Origin: Megascapheus bottae
Taxonomy: Eukaryota > Chordata > Mammalia > Rodentia > Geomyidae
Direction: 5' to 3'
DNA length: 64,000 nucleotides
Assembly: GCA_024803745.1 (NCBI GenBank)
Contig: JANJXV010000160.1
Location: 1,370,001 to 1,434,000, forward strand
Shown here: one piece after another, positions 1 to 13,021 of the stretch
Numbering within the stretch: the first letter of the stretch is position 1
Layout: each line of letters begins with the position of its first letter
Made by a program: the position numbers and the translations under genes
Notes under the pieces: generated by a model
What the model was told of the DNA's origin: nothing
The model's input: the letters and a program-made list of their open reading frames with translations, nothing else
Database searches by the model: none

Positions 1-1240
1 TCGCTGAGCTCTGTCATTCTCGCCTACTTCTGCTGATTCCATGAGCCTTAGTGCCACCTCTGTCCATCATCATAGCATGTCTCTAATGTGTCTTAAATTT
101 TTTCAAATGAAAATAGAATGACATACAATGATAATTTTTATAGTAACTGTAAATTTACATTATTTTATTAATAAAAATCAATTGTGCAAGCCTCATGTAT
201 TACTGTTATACTGGACCCCAGTAATTATGAATACTGTCAATCTACCTTCTATTAGTAACATTATTCTGGAATTTTAGGGTTATTTTTAACCATTTTAGAA
301 CATATTAGTTTTACAAGTTCTCATTTACATACACACATACATACATAAGACAAACCCAAGTAAACCTTGCTTCTGATGTCTCTCTCTGTCTCTCTCTCAT
401 CTCAACACAACCCCCTTTCTTAAAACATTTATCAGGAAAACACTGACTAACACACTGAATTCATAAGCTAACTTTGGGGATTGAAACTTCTTCCTACAAT
501 TACTTAATAAAAACAAATATTGTTAAAACCATTATCAATGCTGTGTTTTCCTGCTAGCATATAAGTACTCTATCAAATTCTGAAGTACTTGTTTTTTGAA
601 TACATACCAAGAATATGGCTAGCATTTGGCAGAGGAAGTGGATGAATATCTTAGTTTCCAGAATGCCTCTCTCTATACCCCTATGAACATTTCTAATTAG
701 GGTTATGGCAACACTTGATAAATGTTCCAGGTTTCATACCCTGTAATCATCAGATTCTCATATGATTGGATAAAAAGATATTTGCATGATACACATGAAG
801 CTGCCAAAATCTCTGACTGCTTAGTGCAACATCAAAGTAGATGGATGTGGTCCTGGGAAGGTAAAAGACAGAAAATTCCAAAATACTATGTCCCTCATTA
901 TAGCATCAGGTTCCGAGATTTTCCCTCAGTTCCCTCAACTTGAGAAAGTTACCAAGGGAATTGCTGATAACAGTATGACTCTTCTTTATAACTGCAGGGA
1001 ACCTCAGGAGAGCAGTCATTATGTTTTCCAACTGTTTAAAAATAATTTCCTTTCTGTAGCTGAATTTTTAATGTTTACTATCTGTAAAAGATGGTTTTAA
1101 TGTACACGAAAGATGGAAGGCAAATTATCAGCAACTGCCCCTTCCCCTGGGAATTTCTATTTATAATGCGAAAGACATGAACATGAATGTAACTTCAATA
1201 GGAGTACATGAAGACATTAAATTTTAGGTAACAGAAGATC
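1..1240. other. AT-rich stretch, nothing assigned
   Basis: No gene or recognisable repeat is visible beyond short low-complexity patches, a CA/CATA ladder near 330-347 and a CT-rich patch near 379-400. The short open frames at 722-1100 overlap one another, have no recognisable domain and look like chance. Confidence 0.6.
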
Positions 1241-1584
1241 AATAGAAAGGTGATGCCAGACCTGAGGGAGAAAGAATCAAACCTGCTTGTGAGAACCTCA
1301 GAAGAGAACAAAGTGTAGACTTTGAAAGAGTGAACCAGAACTCACTGGGAGGATTTCAAAATGGAGGAAATCACTGAGTAGAACTTAGGCCAAGTTCTCA
1401 GGAAAGGGGAGATCATAGGCAATGACTGGAGGCCAAAAAGACTGAAGAAAGGAGTGAAAATGAAAATCAAAAAATAGGCCAATTCTACATCTGAAAAAAC
1501 ACTCAACTCAAATACATTATCCTCTACAATGATGCAGTAAAGAAAAAGATCATGTTAGGAAAAGAACTGTAAAATCTTTTTTGT

Positions 1585-1676
1585 TACCTCCCAAACTGTA
1601 AGTGAAAAGTCCAGCCTTCTTCCATTCAAATTGTTTGTCTCAGGTACTTATCACAGCAGTGACCAACTGACTGACA
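1585..1676 (+). repeat. 3' end of a MaLR/ORR1-type LTR (candidate)
   Basis: The order 'ccaaactgtaagtg', a TTCTTCC-type pyrimidine stretch, 'tctcaggtacttatcacagcagtgacc' split by a few changes, and a CTGACAC-like end matches the 3' part of rodent MaLR LTRs as I remember it. The 5' boundary is not clear and may lie several hundred bases upstream. No internal retroviral coding sequence is seen, so a solo or truncated LTR is most likely. Confidence 0.5.
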
Positions 1677-1779
1677 CCTTATCTCTTTTTGTTTCTTCTC
1701 TGAGTCACTGTACTCTAGCAGTATTGACAACTTCACTGTCTTGAAATAGACCTAAAGCATTTTGAGTCTACCATTTCCT

Positions 1780-2112
1780 CTGCTGGGAATCCTTGTAACA
1801 ATTCCATTCCTGACAACAGCTTGGCCTTTCATCAAATGTGACATTGTTTGCTGAAACCTCCCCTGATTCATCCTTTTAAAAATTCCCTATGCTCTCTTTT
1901 TCACCTGTTGCTCTATAACCTAGGTAACTTATTTGATTATGAACATACCTATGTCTATCTATAAATATGTATACCACATTCATCTTTTAATTTTTGTTTT
2001 CATGAGGGCAGGAATCTCCTTTTATCTGTGTCTGTTCACTTCTGAATCTCTGAAATAGTTGTTTGGCACCTGGCAGACATTCAATTACTATTTTATAACT
2101 TAAGAAACAAAT
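1780..2112 (+). repeat. L2 LINE 3' end
   Basis: The stretch resembles the L2 3' region: a pyrimidine-rich part with 'acctcccctgattcatcc', an AT-rich middle with 'tataaatatgtata', then 'catgagggcaggaatc', 'tctgtgtctgttcact' and 'ggcacctggcagacattcaa' near 2000-2090. It is heavily diverged, as expected for a mammalian-wide repeat. The open frame on the opposite strand here is a by-product of the repeat. Confidence 0.6.
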
Positions 2113-4430
2113 AAATGGGTCAACCTGAATGAGGTTAAAATACCTCATTAAGATCATTAAGATAAAATTAAAAGTGTCAGAATACTCTATGCACATGTAT
2201 GTACATGAAAAATGTGGCTTTCTGTGATTGGTTTGGGATGGCAGGGAAGGGTTTGGGATGGCAAGGAGGGAGAATAACAAAAAGGACGAGTATGCTTATG
2301 TGGACATGTCAATGTTAATGATGTCTGCAAAAAGGGACACTTTCCAGAAGAAAGTGAAGAGTAGCTGATTTGATAATTTTTTTTTGCTAAAAAGTGTGAA
2401 TAAGACAGAAAACTGGATTAACAGCGCAGGAATCCTCTACAGTTGTAATCCCCCCCCCTTACATGAAGGAGTCTTGTCTCCCCAGGGAGCCAGGTGGCAG
2501 GAAGCCCTTCCCACTGTGAAGACTAGTTTGCAGAATTCCATGATTTGGGGGCTTGGGAAAAAGTGAAAATATGCAGTGTTTATGCAAAAATAAAATCTAT
2601 TCAATGACTTCAAGCCAGTGTTTCCACATGAAAACACCAAGACTGAAAGAAAAATTATGAAATCCAAAGATTAAATATAAAAGTCACTTCGATAAGATTA
2701 ATGCATACTATGTATAATAAGATTCTTAGCTTCCGTCCTTGCAAATTATCAGTTGCCAAAGTTAAGGTAAGTAAAGTTATTTTCTACAAGGACTGTTCCA
2801 TTTTCCTTTGTTATATAGACATTCATTCTTCTCCAACTGAAAAGAATTGCACATTGTAAGTGTAGATTCATAGTTCTCTATCCCCAAAAGAGAATCAAAG
2901 TAGCTCAATGTTTCTCAGTTAGCTAAGAGACTACTATGACATGTTTCCAACAGAGCATCTCTCTGGAAAACAATACTTGTGAATTATAAATTACAGAAAC
3001 AAGCAACCCCTGGTTAAGGAAAAATCAAATGGAGTAATTCAGACTCTCCCAGAGTGACAAGTGAATAGCTTGCCTTGTTGTGTAAAAGAACAAGTTTCCT
3101 GTCTCCTGGCTGTCCTCTGTCCACTAAAGAGTCAACAACATTTTATTGTTTCTCAGTACTCCATTTGGTGCATCTCAACTTGCTTTTTATATTGCCTTAG
3201 TTTATGAAAATAAATGTTGTACTTTCCTGGTGGGACCAAAAATAAATGATGGCTCATACTGTACGTGGGTTCTTGCTCATGACAATCCAGACTGCTAACA
3301 GATTGTTAATATGTTAACAGTTCTATTATAAGATGCTCAAAAATGTAATTTTAAGGCCATTTGTGGAGCTGGATTCTGCATGCCAGGGGTCATCAGGACT
3401 GACATAGCTGAGAAGCTGTATGACCTCTCCACTCAGGTGTCTGCAAAGGTGTGAAGGGTGAGATAACCCAGCAGTTTAGGGTAGCAGTTTTCAAGCTGTT
3501 CTGTTTACCCAGGGGTAGCCATTTTGAGCAGAATATTAACTAAAATAATACAGTAAGTATGATCGAGTTCCTTTTGGTACAGAGCTACTTAAAATTAAAC
3601 TAAGGGTATTTCACATCCAGAATTTTCTGGCAATGACAAGGGTGAAGAAAAATTACCAAAGGCTGAACTCAAAGAAATTAGTATGTATTTTGCAGTTCCT
3701 ATTCTCAAAGATATTGGCAGAAACATTTAATCATATGTGATCCAAAATATTTAGCTTTGGTGTTATTCACATGTTTTATTTATTATTTATATATGTTACT
3801 TACAAATTACAAGGTGTTCCTACACAGATTCTTGATACTGATATTATAAAGGGGAAGTCTAGCATTAGGTAGGAACCTCTGTGATATCACAAAGAAGAAT
3901 ATACAGAAACATACTTAGTCAGATAAACAGATAGGAGTACACTCCACACATTCATCTCGGTAAATTTTCACTGAATGAGTGGCAACATTTTGAAAGAAAA
4001 TATTTAGTAGAAGGTGGTTACCTACTGTCACAATTGCTACCCTCAAACACTAGATAGTAACAGCGAAGTCCAGCTACTGATTTAGACTGACTCAGACAAA
4101 TTTCATACAAGTCAATTTTCCTCAACACTTCAGTGCCATACACCACAGCAAATGTTTATACTCACAAAATTTCCATAAGTCAATGTGTACTCTTACCTTA
4201 CGCTGTGTCGTTCAGTATTTTTTTTACAAACTAAAGTATTATAGAGAGTATTTTCACATTGTTATTATGTGTTTTACTTTAGTATTTGTGTATATTTATC
4301 ATTTATACAACTGAAATTGTAGGGGAGTGTTTTGGTTTTTCAGGTGTCCACACCCCACCTGCTCATTCTCTCCCTCATATTACTAGGCAGAGGTGATATT
4401 TCAAGTAAACATGCAGAGCTTCTGTTTGCC
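2113..4430. other. AT-rich unassigned DNA
   Basis: No convincing gene, RNA or dated repeat is seen. Short frames around 2384-2667 overlap on both strands and lack any motif. A C9 run lies at about 2450. The AT-rich part at 3190-3310 has two AATAAA-like motifs but no diagnostic element around them. Confidence 0.5.
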
Positions 4431-4439
4431 AAGGATATT

Positions 4440-4640
4440 TAAATATTTTCATGATGATAACTTTATTTGGAAGCCAATTCTTTGAAAAGCCTTTAACCAG
4501 TACTCCAGATTTCCCAGCCTAGTATGTTTTTCCAGTAATTGCATATAAACGCATAGAGACAATTGCATGCTGATGCACTCTGACTGTTACAAGGCCCTGA
4601 GCCCAACTCTGAATTCCAAAGGTAGGTTCAGCATCACCTA
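4440..4640. other. Candidate conserved non-coding block
   Basis: This block is free of recognisable repeats and rich in octamer-like and homeodomain-like words, such as 'taattgcatataaacgc' and 'caattgcatgctgatgc'. It looks like constrained non-coding DNA, but conservation cannot be tested here. It could simply be unique neutral sequence. Confidence 0.2.
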
Positions 4641-4734
4641 AAACATACATTGAGTTTAAGGGAAAAAAATTCCTGAAAGAAACTAAAGAAGGCTCACTAC
4701 TCCCCTAACTTACAACTAAATATACACAAAAACA

Positions 4735-4925
4735 ATGGTAATATGCCAAGTGAGAAAACCCCAAATCAACTCAGACCCGGTGATCATAAGGCCAGTGGGA
4801 TGTGTGCACTGCACTGCACTGCTGGCCACGGCCACTGGGCTACACCTCGTCCAGGTGAGGAAGAGGCTCCTTCTGATACGCTCTCCACAACTCACACGCA
4901 AGTCATTCCATACGTGAGAGCACGT
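4735..4925. other. GC-richer patch inside AT-rich DNA
   Basis: About 190 bp are clearly richer in G and C than both flanks, with several CpGs and a short tandem 'ctgcactgcactgctgg' motif at 4809. Frames are open on both strands over 60-80 codons, which suggests composition rather than coding. There are no splice-site-bounded exon signals or domains that I can name. Confidence 0.3.
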
Positions 4926-7900
4926 CTGTTTTCTTCACAACTGTTATCTGGGAATAGAGCTATCTTCTTCCTAAAACTATTATAAAGGACTTCAAACTCC
5001 CAGAAAAAAATAGAACTATTAGTGTTTTCTGGCATTTTTACATTTGTGTTATTTAAATGTAAGAAAGAAAATGTTATTTTCTATAAGAATGCCTCCTAAA
5101 TATAACAAAGCAAAAGGGCTAAAGAGACCAGGCCGAGCAGGATTCACAATCTTCCCAGGGCTAGAAGTTCAGCAATAATGTTTGCCTAGCAAGCAAATCC
5201 TAGAGCTGCCAAATAGAAAACAAGCAAAACCTTTTCCAATTGTATTCCCTCTGAAACATTTAAAACTTCTGCCCAATGACAATCCTTCCTGAAAAGGCCT
5301 TCTGAGGTCAGAGATACTTAGAACTGTGCAGAAGTATCAAGTCACATGGGAACAATGCATCGATGCAGGTCTTATTACTTGTGATTAGAGTCAGATAACT
5401 AACCTCACACTATGACTTCTAATAAACATTTCTATACTATACTATAGTATTCTTGAAAGAACTCATACTGCTTTACACAAAACATCTGCAGCTGTGAGGA
5501 GGAAAATGTCCACTGACTCACACTGGAGTTGGGGTATTTTGACATCATTTTCAAGGTAAGCAAACAGAGAGAGGTTAAATGACATTGGAAGGTCACATGT
5601 TTCCTCTTTCTGAAGGAAGATGATGGTTGCGTTGCAAATAAAGAGAACTTCAACCAGAGAGAATTAGTGGAGCAGTCACAATTTGACCTTTCACCCTCTG
5701 ACTGTAGCAAGCTATTAGAATTGTGTATATATGTCATCGTTATACTATTGCATGAGAAATGAATTAACTAATTTCCATGCTGATACTCGTGCTGCTAGAA
5801 AATCATGCTTCCATTCAATTTTACATAAAAGTATACCAATGAATTTAGACTGTTCTACTAAATCTCATGTAATGTTAAGATTTTTATTATGTCAGGTAAC
5901 TGAAACCATGTTCCCCATACTTCAGAATTTAACATATCAGAAAGCATGGAGAAGATACACAAATGTGTAGCTAAGTTGACAAAACTCGGGTTCCTTCTGA
6001 ATTACTGTTATGTTTTTACTGCTGTCCCTGTAAGTCAGCAGTGTCAATGAGAAGCCTACTGTGTATGAATCAATAGATAATGAGATGAGTGAAGTTTTAG
6101 GATTGGAGGCCACTAACACTAGTTCTTTGCTATAGACTTTCAATCCCAGTTACAATATAATTATACTAACCTTAATTTTCCAATGACAAATTTGAACATT
6201 TATTTGAGAATCACAAAACAGACGTTCCTCTGCTTACATGTTTCAAAATAGTACTCTTGTTGAATTTTAATGCAACCAAGACATAATTCATATCATAAAA
6301 GAGATACAAACTTGTATGAGACTTTACTTACAAGTAGTTATTTTCAGATAAATTTGTATAAGAAAGACAAGGATGTTTGTATGGCACAGAAAACATGTAA
6401 AGGGGAATTTTTAGGGATAGTTATGATTTTAACGTAGCCGAGATTATGATGGAAATCAAGACAGTCTTTACGACCCATTTGATTGAATAGTATTGGTTAG
6501 CAAGGGTTAAGGGAGAATTTTTGGAACCAAATGTATTAAAAACTAGTTTGGAGAAAGAGAATACAATTAAATGAATATAGAAAAAAAGAGATGATATGAG
6601 TACAAAAGGTGAGAAAAATCAAAGGAAAAGCTGTCTTTTTCCTTGTTGGTATTGTTTATATCAGTTTCCCTTTGTCCTCCTCTATCAATCTTCCCTACCT
6701 GGGAGTAACAGAACCACAAAAGCAAAATGGAAAGTATCAGTGGTAAATTAGCTTTCTTAGCTAGTGATAGATGTCTCATAATCAGGAAAGAAATAGGATA
6801 GCAATACAAACAGAAACTCAAGTATTTTGTGGTATCCAAACTACTGCATATTCTAACAGGGTACTGGAACTAGAGTTAACAAGTTCTCATTTAACCTCCT
6901 CTTCATCTTTAAAAGCAGCACTCAAAAGTCTTCACAGCTTAACTTGACTTTCAAGATCATGCATTTGGGATGTATTTATCATTGTTCAGAATAGGGGAGG
7001 AAAGTGCCCAGGTAAAAGAAAGGCAATTTCGCAAAATGAATTAAAGATAATTCAAGAGAAAGGAGATTGACAAAGAAAGAAACACTTGCCACAACTGCAT
7101 ACATTTTACTTATTTAAGGTACAGATAATGAGATTTTATAATGATCCATACATAAGATTACCACATAAATAATTTTATTTTCTTAAAAAATGGGAAATGC
7201 TGACCAATTCTAATAGCTGAGAGATACCAGCCAGGTTTTTGAGGAAGTTATTTAGATGGGAGGAATGATGTGTACAATAAAAGGACTCTGGATACCCCAG
7301 AACAGAAGAGCATAATAGAAGGAAATGTTTAAATAAGGAACTGTTTTAAGCAAGAGGTCATGAAGGGAATTAGCTGTTCCCACGAGTCCAGATGCTCCAA
7401 ATCCACAGGAGCAATGGTAAGAATTCTATGTTTCACTGATAAGGGAATGAGGGGGATAAAAGAATTAAGCTGAAATAGACATCCTAGGAGGAACTGGTAC
7501 ACATGCCATGGCCATACTCCAGTTATATTTGGAAAGAAACTAAATCAGAACAATGTAATTGGAGTTACATTTCTAAAGCAGAAAATAGATTAAAAAGTAA
7601 CAAATGTATGGCTTCCTTCTGCCAAGTCCTGGGTAGAGAAGGAAAAAATCCACAACTTCTCAATACTTCGCAAAGAACCACTAGTCTTGAAAATAAGAAC
7701 CAGCATCCTAGCAAAAGCAGAAAATACAGGAAACAACATCACGAGACCGAGACGTGTCACTTACTACTCAAAGTAGTGAAAGATGCAGCAAACCTGCAGA
7801 TTTTAACCATAGGGTTTTGAAATAGAACAGAAAATAGGGTGCTTGAAAAAGAACAGAAGAGGTTTACTCATCCTTCTCCTTAGAGTTAAGACCAATCTCC

Positions 7901-9430
7901 TAGTTTGTTCCTTGGTTCTAAACAAAGTAGAAACAATCATAAGCATCTGGATAGAACATAAAATGATCCTTGTACACTCTTCATGCAAGATAGACACCAG
8001 GAAGAAATCTTTTATTCAAGGAAGTAGGGTTTGCCCTGTTGAAGAGATAGGAGAGTGAGTAGGTAGGTGCTGGAGAAGGATCTTCTGTAGAATTATGAGT
8101 CAACCCAAGAAAACTAAATTTCTGTATCATAAAATTAGCCAGCAAAACAGAAAGAACAGTTCAAAAACATGAAACTTGCTTGGCTTGATTTCTGTTTATA
8201 TTGGTGAAGTACTTGCTCATTGAGGATCAATATTTCCACTGCAAACAACAAGCAAACTTGACTAAAATATAAAATGACTTACGTCTGGAAAGCACTGGGG
8301 AGATTCCAAGGTGTTAAGAATTTGAGAACCAAGATCAAGGAGAGAGAGAAAGGATAAAAGCAAGAGACCTAAATACCAAATCACCACATGGAATGTACAA
8401 GTTCTAACATCCGAGCTGAAAATAAAATCATGGGGTAGTTGCTAAGAGATGGAGTAGGTAGATCCACTTTTAAGCTTTGTCACCAAGTTTATAAAACAAA
8501 CTTTGACAGTCATAAAAGAGGACACGGGTATTTTCTGCATGATTTTACTGATGTTAAGGCTCTACTTTGCATAAAAATGTTGAAAGAAAGCAACATTTGA
8601 TCGTTGGCAAGTGGCATGCAGAGATGGAGAAACTTGAGAATACATATACCATACTAGCAACACTCTCCTTTTTGAGAAGTGAATTTTAGAAGTGCCCTTA
8701 AGATAACAGTCCAATAAGTGACATTTTTATTAGTATTTGATATGTATTTTTGTGTAAATACAACATATGTATGTAAATACGATAAAAATTAGGCTGTATC
8801 TAGTATCGGTAACATTACTCCATTTATGAGGCAGCACTGTCATGATGTAATGACTTTCTAAAGGTCTCACCTCAACACAGCAATGAAATTCCAAAAGGGT
8901 GTAGAGGAGTCATTCCACCTGCGAACATCCTGCCCTGGATCCTCCACAGTTCATGTCTAATTCATGTCTTCTACAAACACAATATACATCCATTCTATAC
9001 TCCATAGCTCCCCACATCCTCACGTATTCCAACAGCAACTCAACAGCAACTCACAGGTCCAAACTCTCAGCTAAATCAGACATAACTAGACCTAAAACAT
9101 GATTCATCCTGAGGCAAATTCTGTCTAGCTAGGATGTTTTAAATCAAAGTGTTAAGGTTAAGTGCTTCTCAAACACAGTGGAAGGACATACATCAAAAAA
9201 GAAATGGACAACAGGACCCACGTAAATTCACACAAGGAAAGCAACATTAGACCCCAAACTCTATACCAGTTCTCTGCATGTGTTCTCTATTGGACACACA
9301 GTGGTGGTTGACACCACAAAGCCTTTGGCAACCCTGCTTCTTTGGCTTTGTAAGTTCATCTATCATATATTTTTCTTCCACAAAGCTCTAAAGCAGAGAG
9401 AGACTGCAGAGAGGATGGGTTTTACTCCAT
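4926..9430. other. AT-rich unassigned DNA
   Basis: About 4.5 kb with no identifiable gene. The largest frames (about 100 codons at 5432-5737 on the minus strand and 7503-7820 on the plus strand) have unremarkable composition and no domain. The segment probably includes repeats too old to recognise by eye. Confidence 0.5.
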
Positions 9431-9439
9431 CTTCCAGGA

Positions 9440-9610
9440 AATTGTTCTCCATTTCCACCATAGATTGGCTAACTATACTTCCATCAGCATTCTGTCAAAT
9501 TACCTAAGCACTCTTCTTAGAGGATTCAGACTTTCTCTACAGCACCCTTCTTTCTCCCAATCCTCACCAGCACAAACCTCAATATGTTGCTAGTGACAAT
9601 ACCGGTTTTC
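9440..9610 (-). repeat. Old L1 (L1M-type) fragment
   Basis: Words such as 'acttccatcagcattctg', 'ctttctcccaatcctcacc' and 'agcacaaacctcaatatg' follow the order of the widespread mammalian L1 segment that reads 'cattcccaccagcagtgt ... cctcaccagcac' on the antisense strand. It is diverged and carries no intact coding frame. Confidence 0.55.
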
Positions 9611-9729
9611 TGGCCTGCTCTTCCAAATTCTTCTGGTTTTTATCCAGCTTCAAAGCTGCTTCCACATGTTTAACTATTTGCTATAGTGATAGTCTCACTT
9701 TTCAATATCAATTTTCTTTTTTAGTCTGT

Positions 9730-9870
9730 TTTGTGATGCAGTCGCTATACCACAGACTGGGTCAATCATAATCAGTAGAAGTTTTTTTTTGTCTCACAGT
9801 TCTGGAGACTGGGAAGTCTGAGATTGAGAGACTGCATCTGGGAGGTGCTTCGTGCTATGTCTAAAAAGAC
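9730..9870. repeat. Ancient interspersed repeat, copy A
   Basis: It contains 'ataccacagactgggt', a T-rich gap, then 'ctcacagttctggagac' and 'tgggaagtctgagattg'. This is a well-known eutherian repeat end whose family name I do not assign with certainty. A related but more broken copy lies at 36605-36950, where the same 'accacagactgggt' word is followed by 'ttctggagctt'. Confidence 0.5.
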
Positions 9871-10395
9871 AGCAGGACAAACACAAAGTATGATAGAGAG
9901 AAGAAAAAAGCTCAAAGAAATTCACCTTTTTTTGAGAGACTTTTGAGAGTTAGAAAAGCCTACAAACCATAACAAATAATCTATTCTAAACATGGCAGTT
10001 GTAGCTGAACATCTTTGATATTTTCTCCAGTTTCTTACTAATTTAAAACACTTTGTAGTCTGTGAGCTGGGAGTTGTAAACCTTAAAAAGGTTGTATTAT
10101 CAAACATTTAAAACAAATGTAGAAAAATTCATATGTAAAATCTTAATAAAAAACACATAAGAGGTAGAATACTAATTTATAGGAGCTATTTCCAAAAAAG
10201 AAATAATCTATAACTAAGTTTCAAACATGATTATGAACATAGATCACCATTTTAAAATATCTCTGGATTGAAAGAATGCCACGGTTTATAAAACTGTATT
10301 ATTTCTGGTGAGATGATTTTTATGGCTAAGTAAAACAAAAGGTAAGATTTTAAGCAAAAATTTAATATCAATCAAACTGTTTTATATTATTTATT

Positions 10396-11062
10396 TTTTT
10401 CTTTTTTTATTGTAATTAATAAAAGGGTTACATGATATTTGCCAGATAGAAGGTGCATTCATTCACATACATTAATACCCTTTCACATGTCTTGGTACCC
10501 ATTAACCTCTCCCCCACCCAACACCCACCCCCTGTCTTGGTTTTACCCCTTGCCTATCAAATTTCAAATAACCAAATACAAATAAATTCGATATATCAGA
10601 TAACAAAGTGAGATACTGTAACAATATGAGTTACCCAAGGGACAGCAAAGGAGATGAAAGATAACATAGTAGATTAAGGACAACAATCATTCATTATATG
10701 GCTTTTGTTTAATTATTATAATATTTATCATCTAAGCAGAAGTGCATCTTGTGTATTGGAAACTGCAGCACCAAATTGTTGAATTATTTCTTAACGCTGC
10801 CTCTAACTTCCTTTACATAGCAGCAATAGATTTTGTTTTGATCTTGATTTTTTTAGTGATTCAGTCCATATAGAGAATTAATAATTAATCTGGTCCTAAT
10901 ATCAATAGCCTGTGAAATACTAAATTAACTGACATTCCGGATTCTTAATTACTGTTTTCCAAGTTAGCATTGATCTTTTCATGGTTGGCTATGGTGCACA
11001 TTAGATATCTATAAGCAGCTCCAACAGCAACTGGGACATTGTAGGGTGCTCAATAATGTTTT
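10396..11062 (-). repeat. L1 3' end/3'UTR (young lineage-specific type)
   Basis: On the minus strand this ends in an AATAAAAAAAG-like tail preceded by 'ctatctggcaaatatcatg'. The same tail occurs at 11905-12000 (plus strand), 12564-12808 and 52816-53005, which defines a repeat family with a fixed 3' end, as L1 has. The right boundary is uncertain. It appears to run up to the SINE at 11064. Confidence 0.6.
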
Positions 11063-11063
11063 A

Positions 11064-11166
11064 TTGTTTTTGGTCGTGGGACCTGAACTCTGGGTCTCGG
11101 CATTGGCCCTGAGCTCTTCAGCCCATAGCTACCACCCTACATCTTGAGCCACAGCACCACTTCCTG
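11064..11166 (-). repeat. 5'-truncated B1/Geo-type SINE (right arm only)
   Basis: Read on the minus strand this is the right arm shared by the young SINEs of the window: 'aggaagtggtgctgtggctc', then an 'agagctcagggccaatgcc' equivalent and the tail. The left arm is missing. Related words 'gctcaata' and 'gctcaatg' flank it, compatible with a diverged target duplication. Confidence 0.65.
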
Positions 11167-11904
11167 CTCAATGAATTTTTGTTATTATTTTAGGAACCAG
11201 AATTGGCCACCACACAATAGAAAAATTATTGCTCACAAACATCACATTAATATATAAAAGAGAATGGCTATTAATATCTTTGAAATACATTGTGAAAATA
11301 TGGCAAGAAAATAAAAAGGTAGCTTGTTAATGATAATCACACTGATAAGACTTATTATTCCTTGTATATTCTACATATGTTCATTCAGCAGGTTTCTCAT
11401 GTTGAGTACAACAGACTACATAAAGGTAAAGCAAAAAGTAATTCTTGTCCTATAGGATTTAGTCTAGAAAGAGAAATAGAAATCTTATTATACAGGTGAA
11501 ATTTGTTTTTGTAGAGCTCACTGTGAAACCAACAGTAAAAATACCTACTTAGTATGAGGATAACTATGTACATGTTAAGACTTGAAGGAAGAGTATAAGG
11601 GTAGGGCAATAATCTCTACCATGAAAGAAGAACCCCATACTTGGAGTTTGCAGTACATACAGAAATCTACATAATAGTTCAAGGTAGCTCTCAGGAACGA
11701 GAAACTACCAGAATAAATGAAGCTCATACCACTGAGAAAATCTGAAAAAGTTCTCAGGAAATTTGTGAGACCTACATACATACACAGTTAATTATTTGAA
11801 ATGTAAATATAATTGAGAATGCTATATTTATTTTTAAATCCGTATTCCCAGTGATCACATAAGTCCTGAGTAGAAAGTATATCAGAAGAAAAATCACAAT
11901 TGCA
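11167..11904 (+). other. AT-rich DNA, probably body of the L1 ending at 12000
   Basis: No recognisable gene. Because an L1-type tail on the plus strand follows at 11905-12000, part of this stretch may be its 3'UTR. I cannot place a boundary. Three open frames of 60-70 codons on the opposite strand have no coding features. Confidence 0.3.
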
Positions 11905-12000
11905 AACATGAGAAAGGGTAGTAATGTTTGTGAAGTAATATATCTTCTATCTGGCAAATATAATATAACCCTTCTATTAATTACAATAAAAATACCTTAA
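11905..12000 (+). repeat. L1 3' end, same family, opposite orientation
   Basis: 'gagaaagggtagtaatgttt', 'cttctatctggcaaatataa' and 'cttctattaattacaataaa' match, in order, the reverse complement of the start of the copy at 10396. Divergence is higher than in the copy at 52816, so this insertion looks older. Confidence 0.65.
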
Positions 12001-12563
12001 AAAAGAAAATTTACATTTTCCGACAGTATTTGTGGAGCATTATATTTCTGCTTTTGTTAGCTCCAATTTCTACAGGCAGATCTACATATGAACATTCCTG
12101 GACAGTCTTCACTTTAAAATGTTGATTCAGTACCCAAGTAATTTTAACTCCCTTAGTCCATAGGCTATGGGAGTGAAATCACAATTTCAACAAGTGCTGG
12201 AGGCCTAGGATGTATAGGTATAGGTACCAGAATATACCTAGACAGCTTTATCATATCCATGTTCCTCCATAATGCCTAATATTCTCTATGTGATCCATTC
12301 TTGTACTAGAACTATTACTCTTCAAAAACCTCAAGGTGTTCAAGGAAGAACTGAGCTTCTTTCCCAAAAGAAATGCCAGTTCCTTAATAGCAGGGTATAT
12401 ACCTCAGATTATATCTTAACCTTTCACCATTACAATTGTAATTATAATTAACTTTTGTTGAGTTTTTGTTGCAGACCCTGTTAAAAAGAGACTTAAATAA
12501 ATTAGAGATCTAATTAAACTCGACAGTTCAGTAACTATTTCTTAAATGCTTTCCTCTCCCACA

Positions 12564-12808
12564 TTTTTTTTACATTTTAAATATATTTTTGTAATTAATA
12601 GAAGGGTTACATTATATTCACCAGATAGAAGGTGAATTACTTCACATACATTGATACCCTTTCTCATGTCTTGTTCCCCATTTCCCTCCCTCCATCCTCG
12701 CCACTCATCTTGTTTTCCCCCCTTCCCTATCCTATTTCAAATAACCAAATAAGCATATACAATATATCAGATAAAAGGTAAAATACCGTTACAATATGAG
12801 GTAACCAA
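12564..12808 (-). repeat. 5'-truncated L1 3' end with target duplication
   Basis: A 245-bp member of the L1-tail family ('taattaatagaagggttac', 'ccagatagaaggtgaatt', 'atatatcagataaaaggt'). It is bracketed by 'ctctcccaca' at 12554-12563 and 12809-12818, each followed by T-rich DNA, the expected target-site duplication. A SINE later inserted directly beside its right-hand duplication. Confidence 0.7.
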
Positions 12809-12824
12809 CTCTCCCACAATTTTT

Positions 12825-13007
12825 TTGCCAGTCCTGGGCTTAAGCTCAGGGCCTGAGGACTGTCCCTGGACTTTCTCAAGGCTAGAACTCTACCACTTGA
12901 GCCTCAGCACCACTCCTGGCTTTTAAGTATATGGTACCAAGGAATCGAACCCGGGTCTTCATGTATGCTAGTCAAGCACTCTACCGCTACGCCAAACTCC
13001 CAGTCCA
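12825..13007 (-). repeat. IDL-Geo-type dimeric SINE
   Basis: Full-length dimer on the minus strand, flanked by a perfect 14-bp duplication 'ctcccacaattttt' at 12811-12824 and 13008-13021. The ID-like arm is at the high-coordinate end and the poly-T side at 12821. It sits in the target duplication left by the preceding L1 insertion. Confidence 0.85.
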
Positions 13008-13021
13008 CTCCCACAATTTTT

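Noticed and set aside
4735..4925. CpG island or first exon
   Set aside because: Slightly GC-richer and only about 190 bp long, with few CpGs; no promoter motif or donor supporting a first exon.
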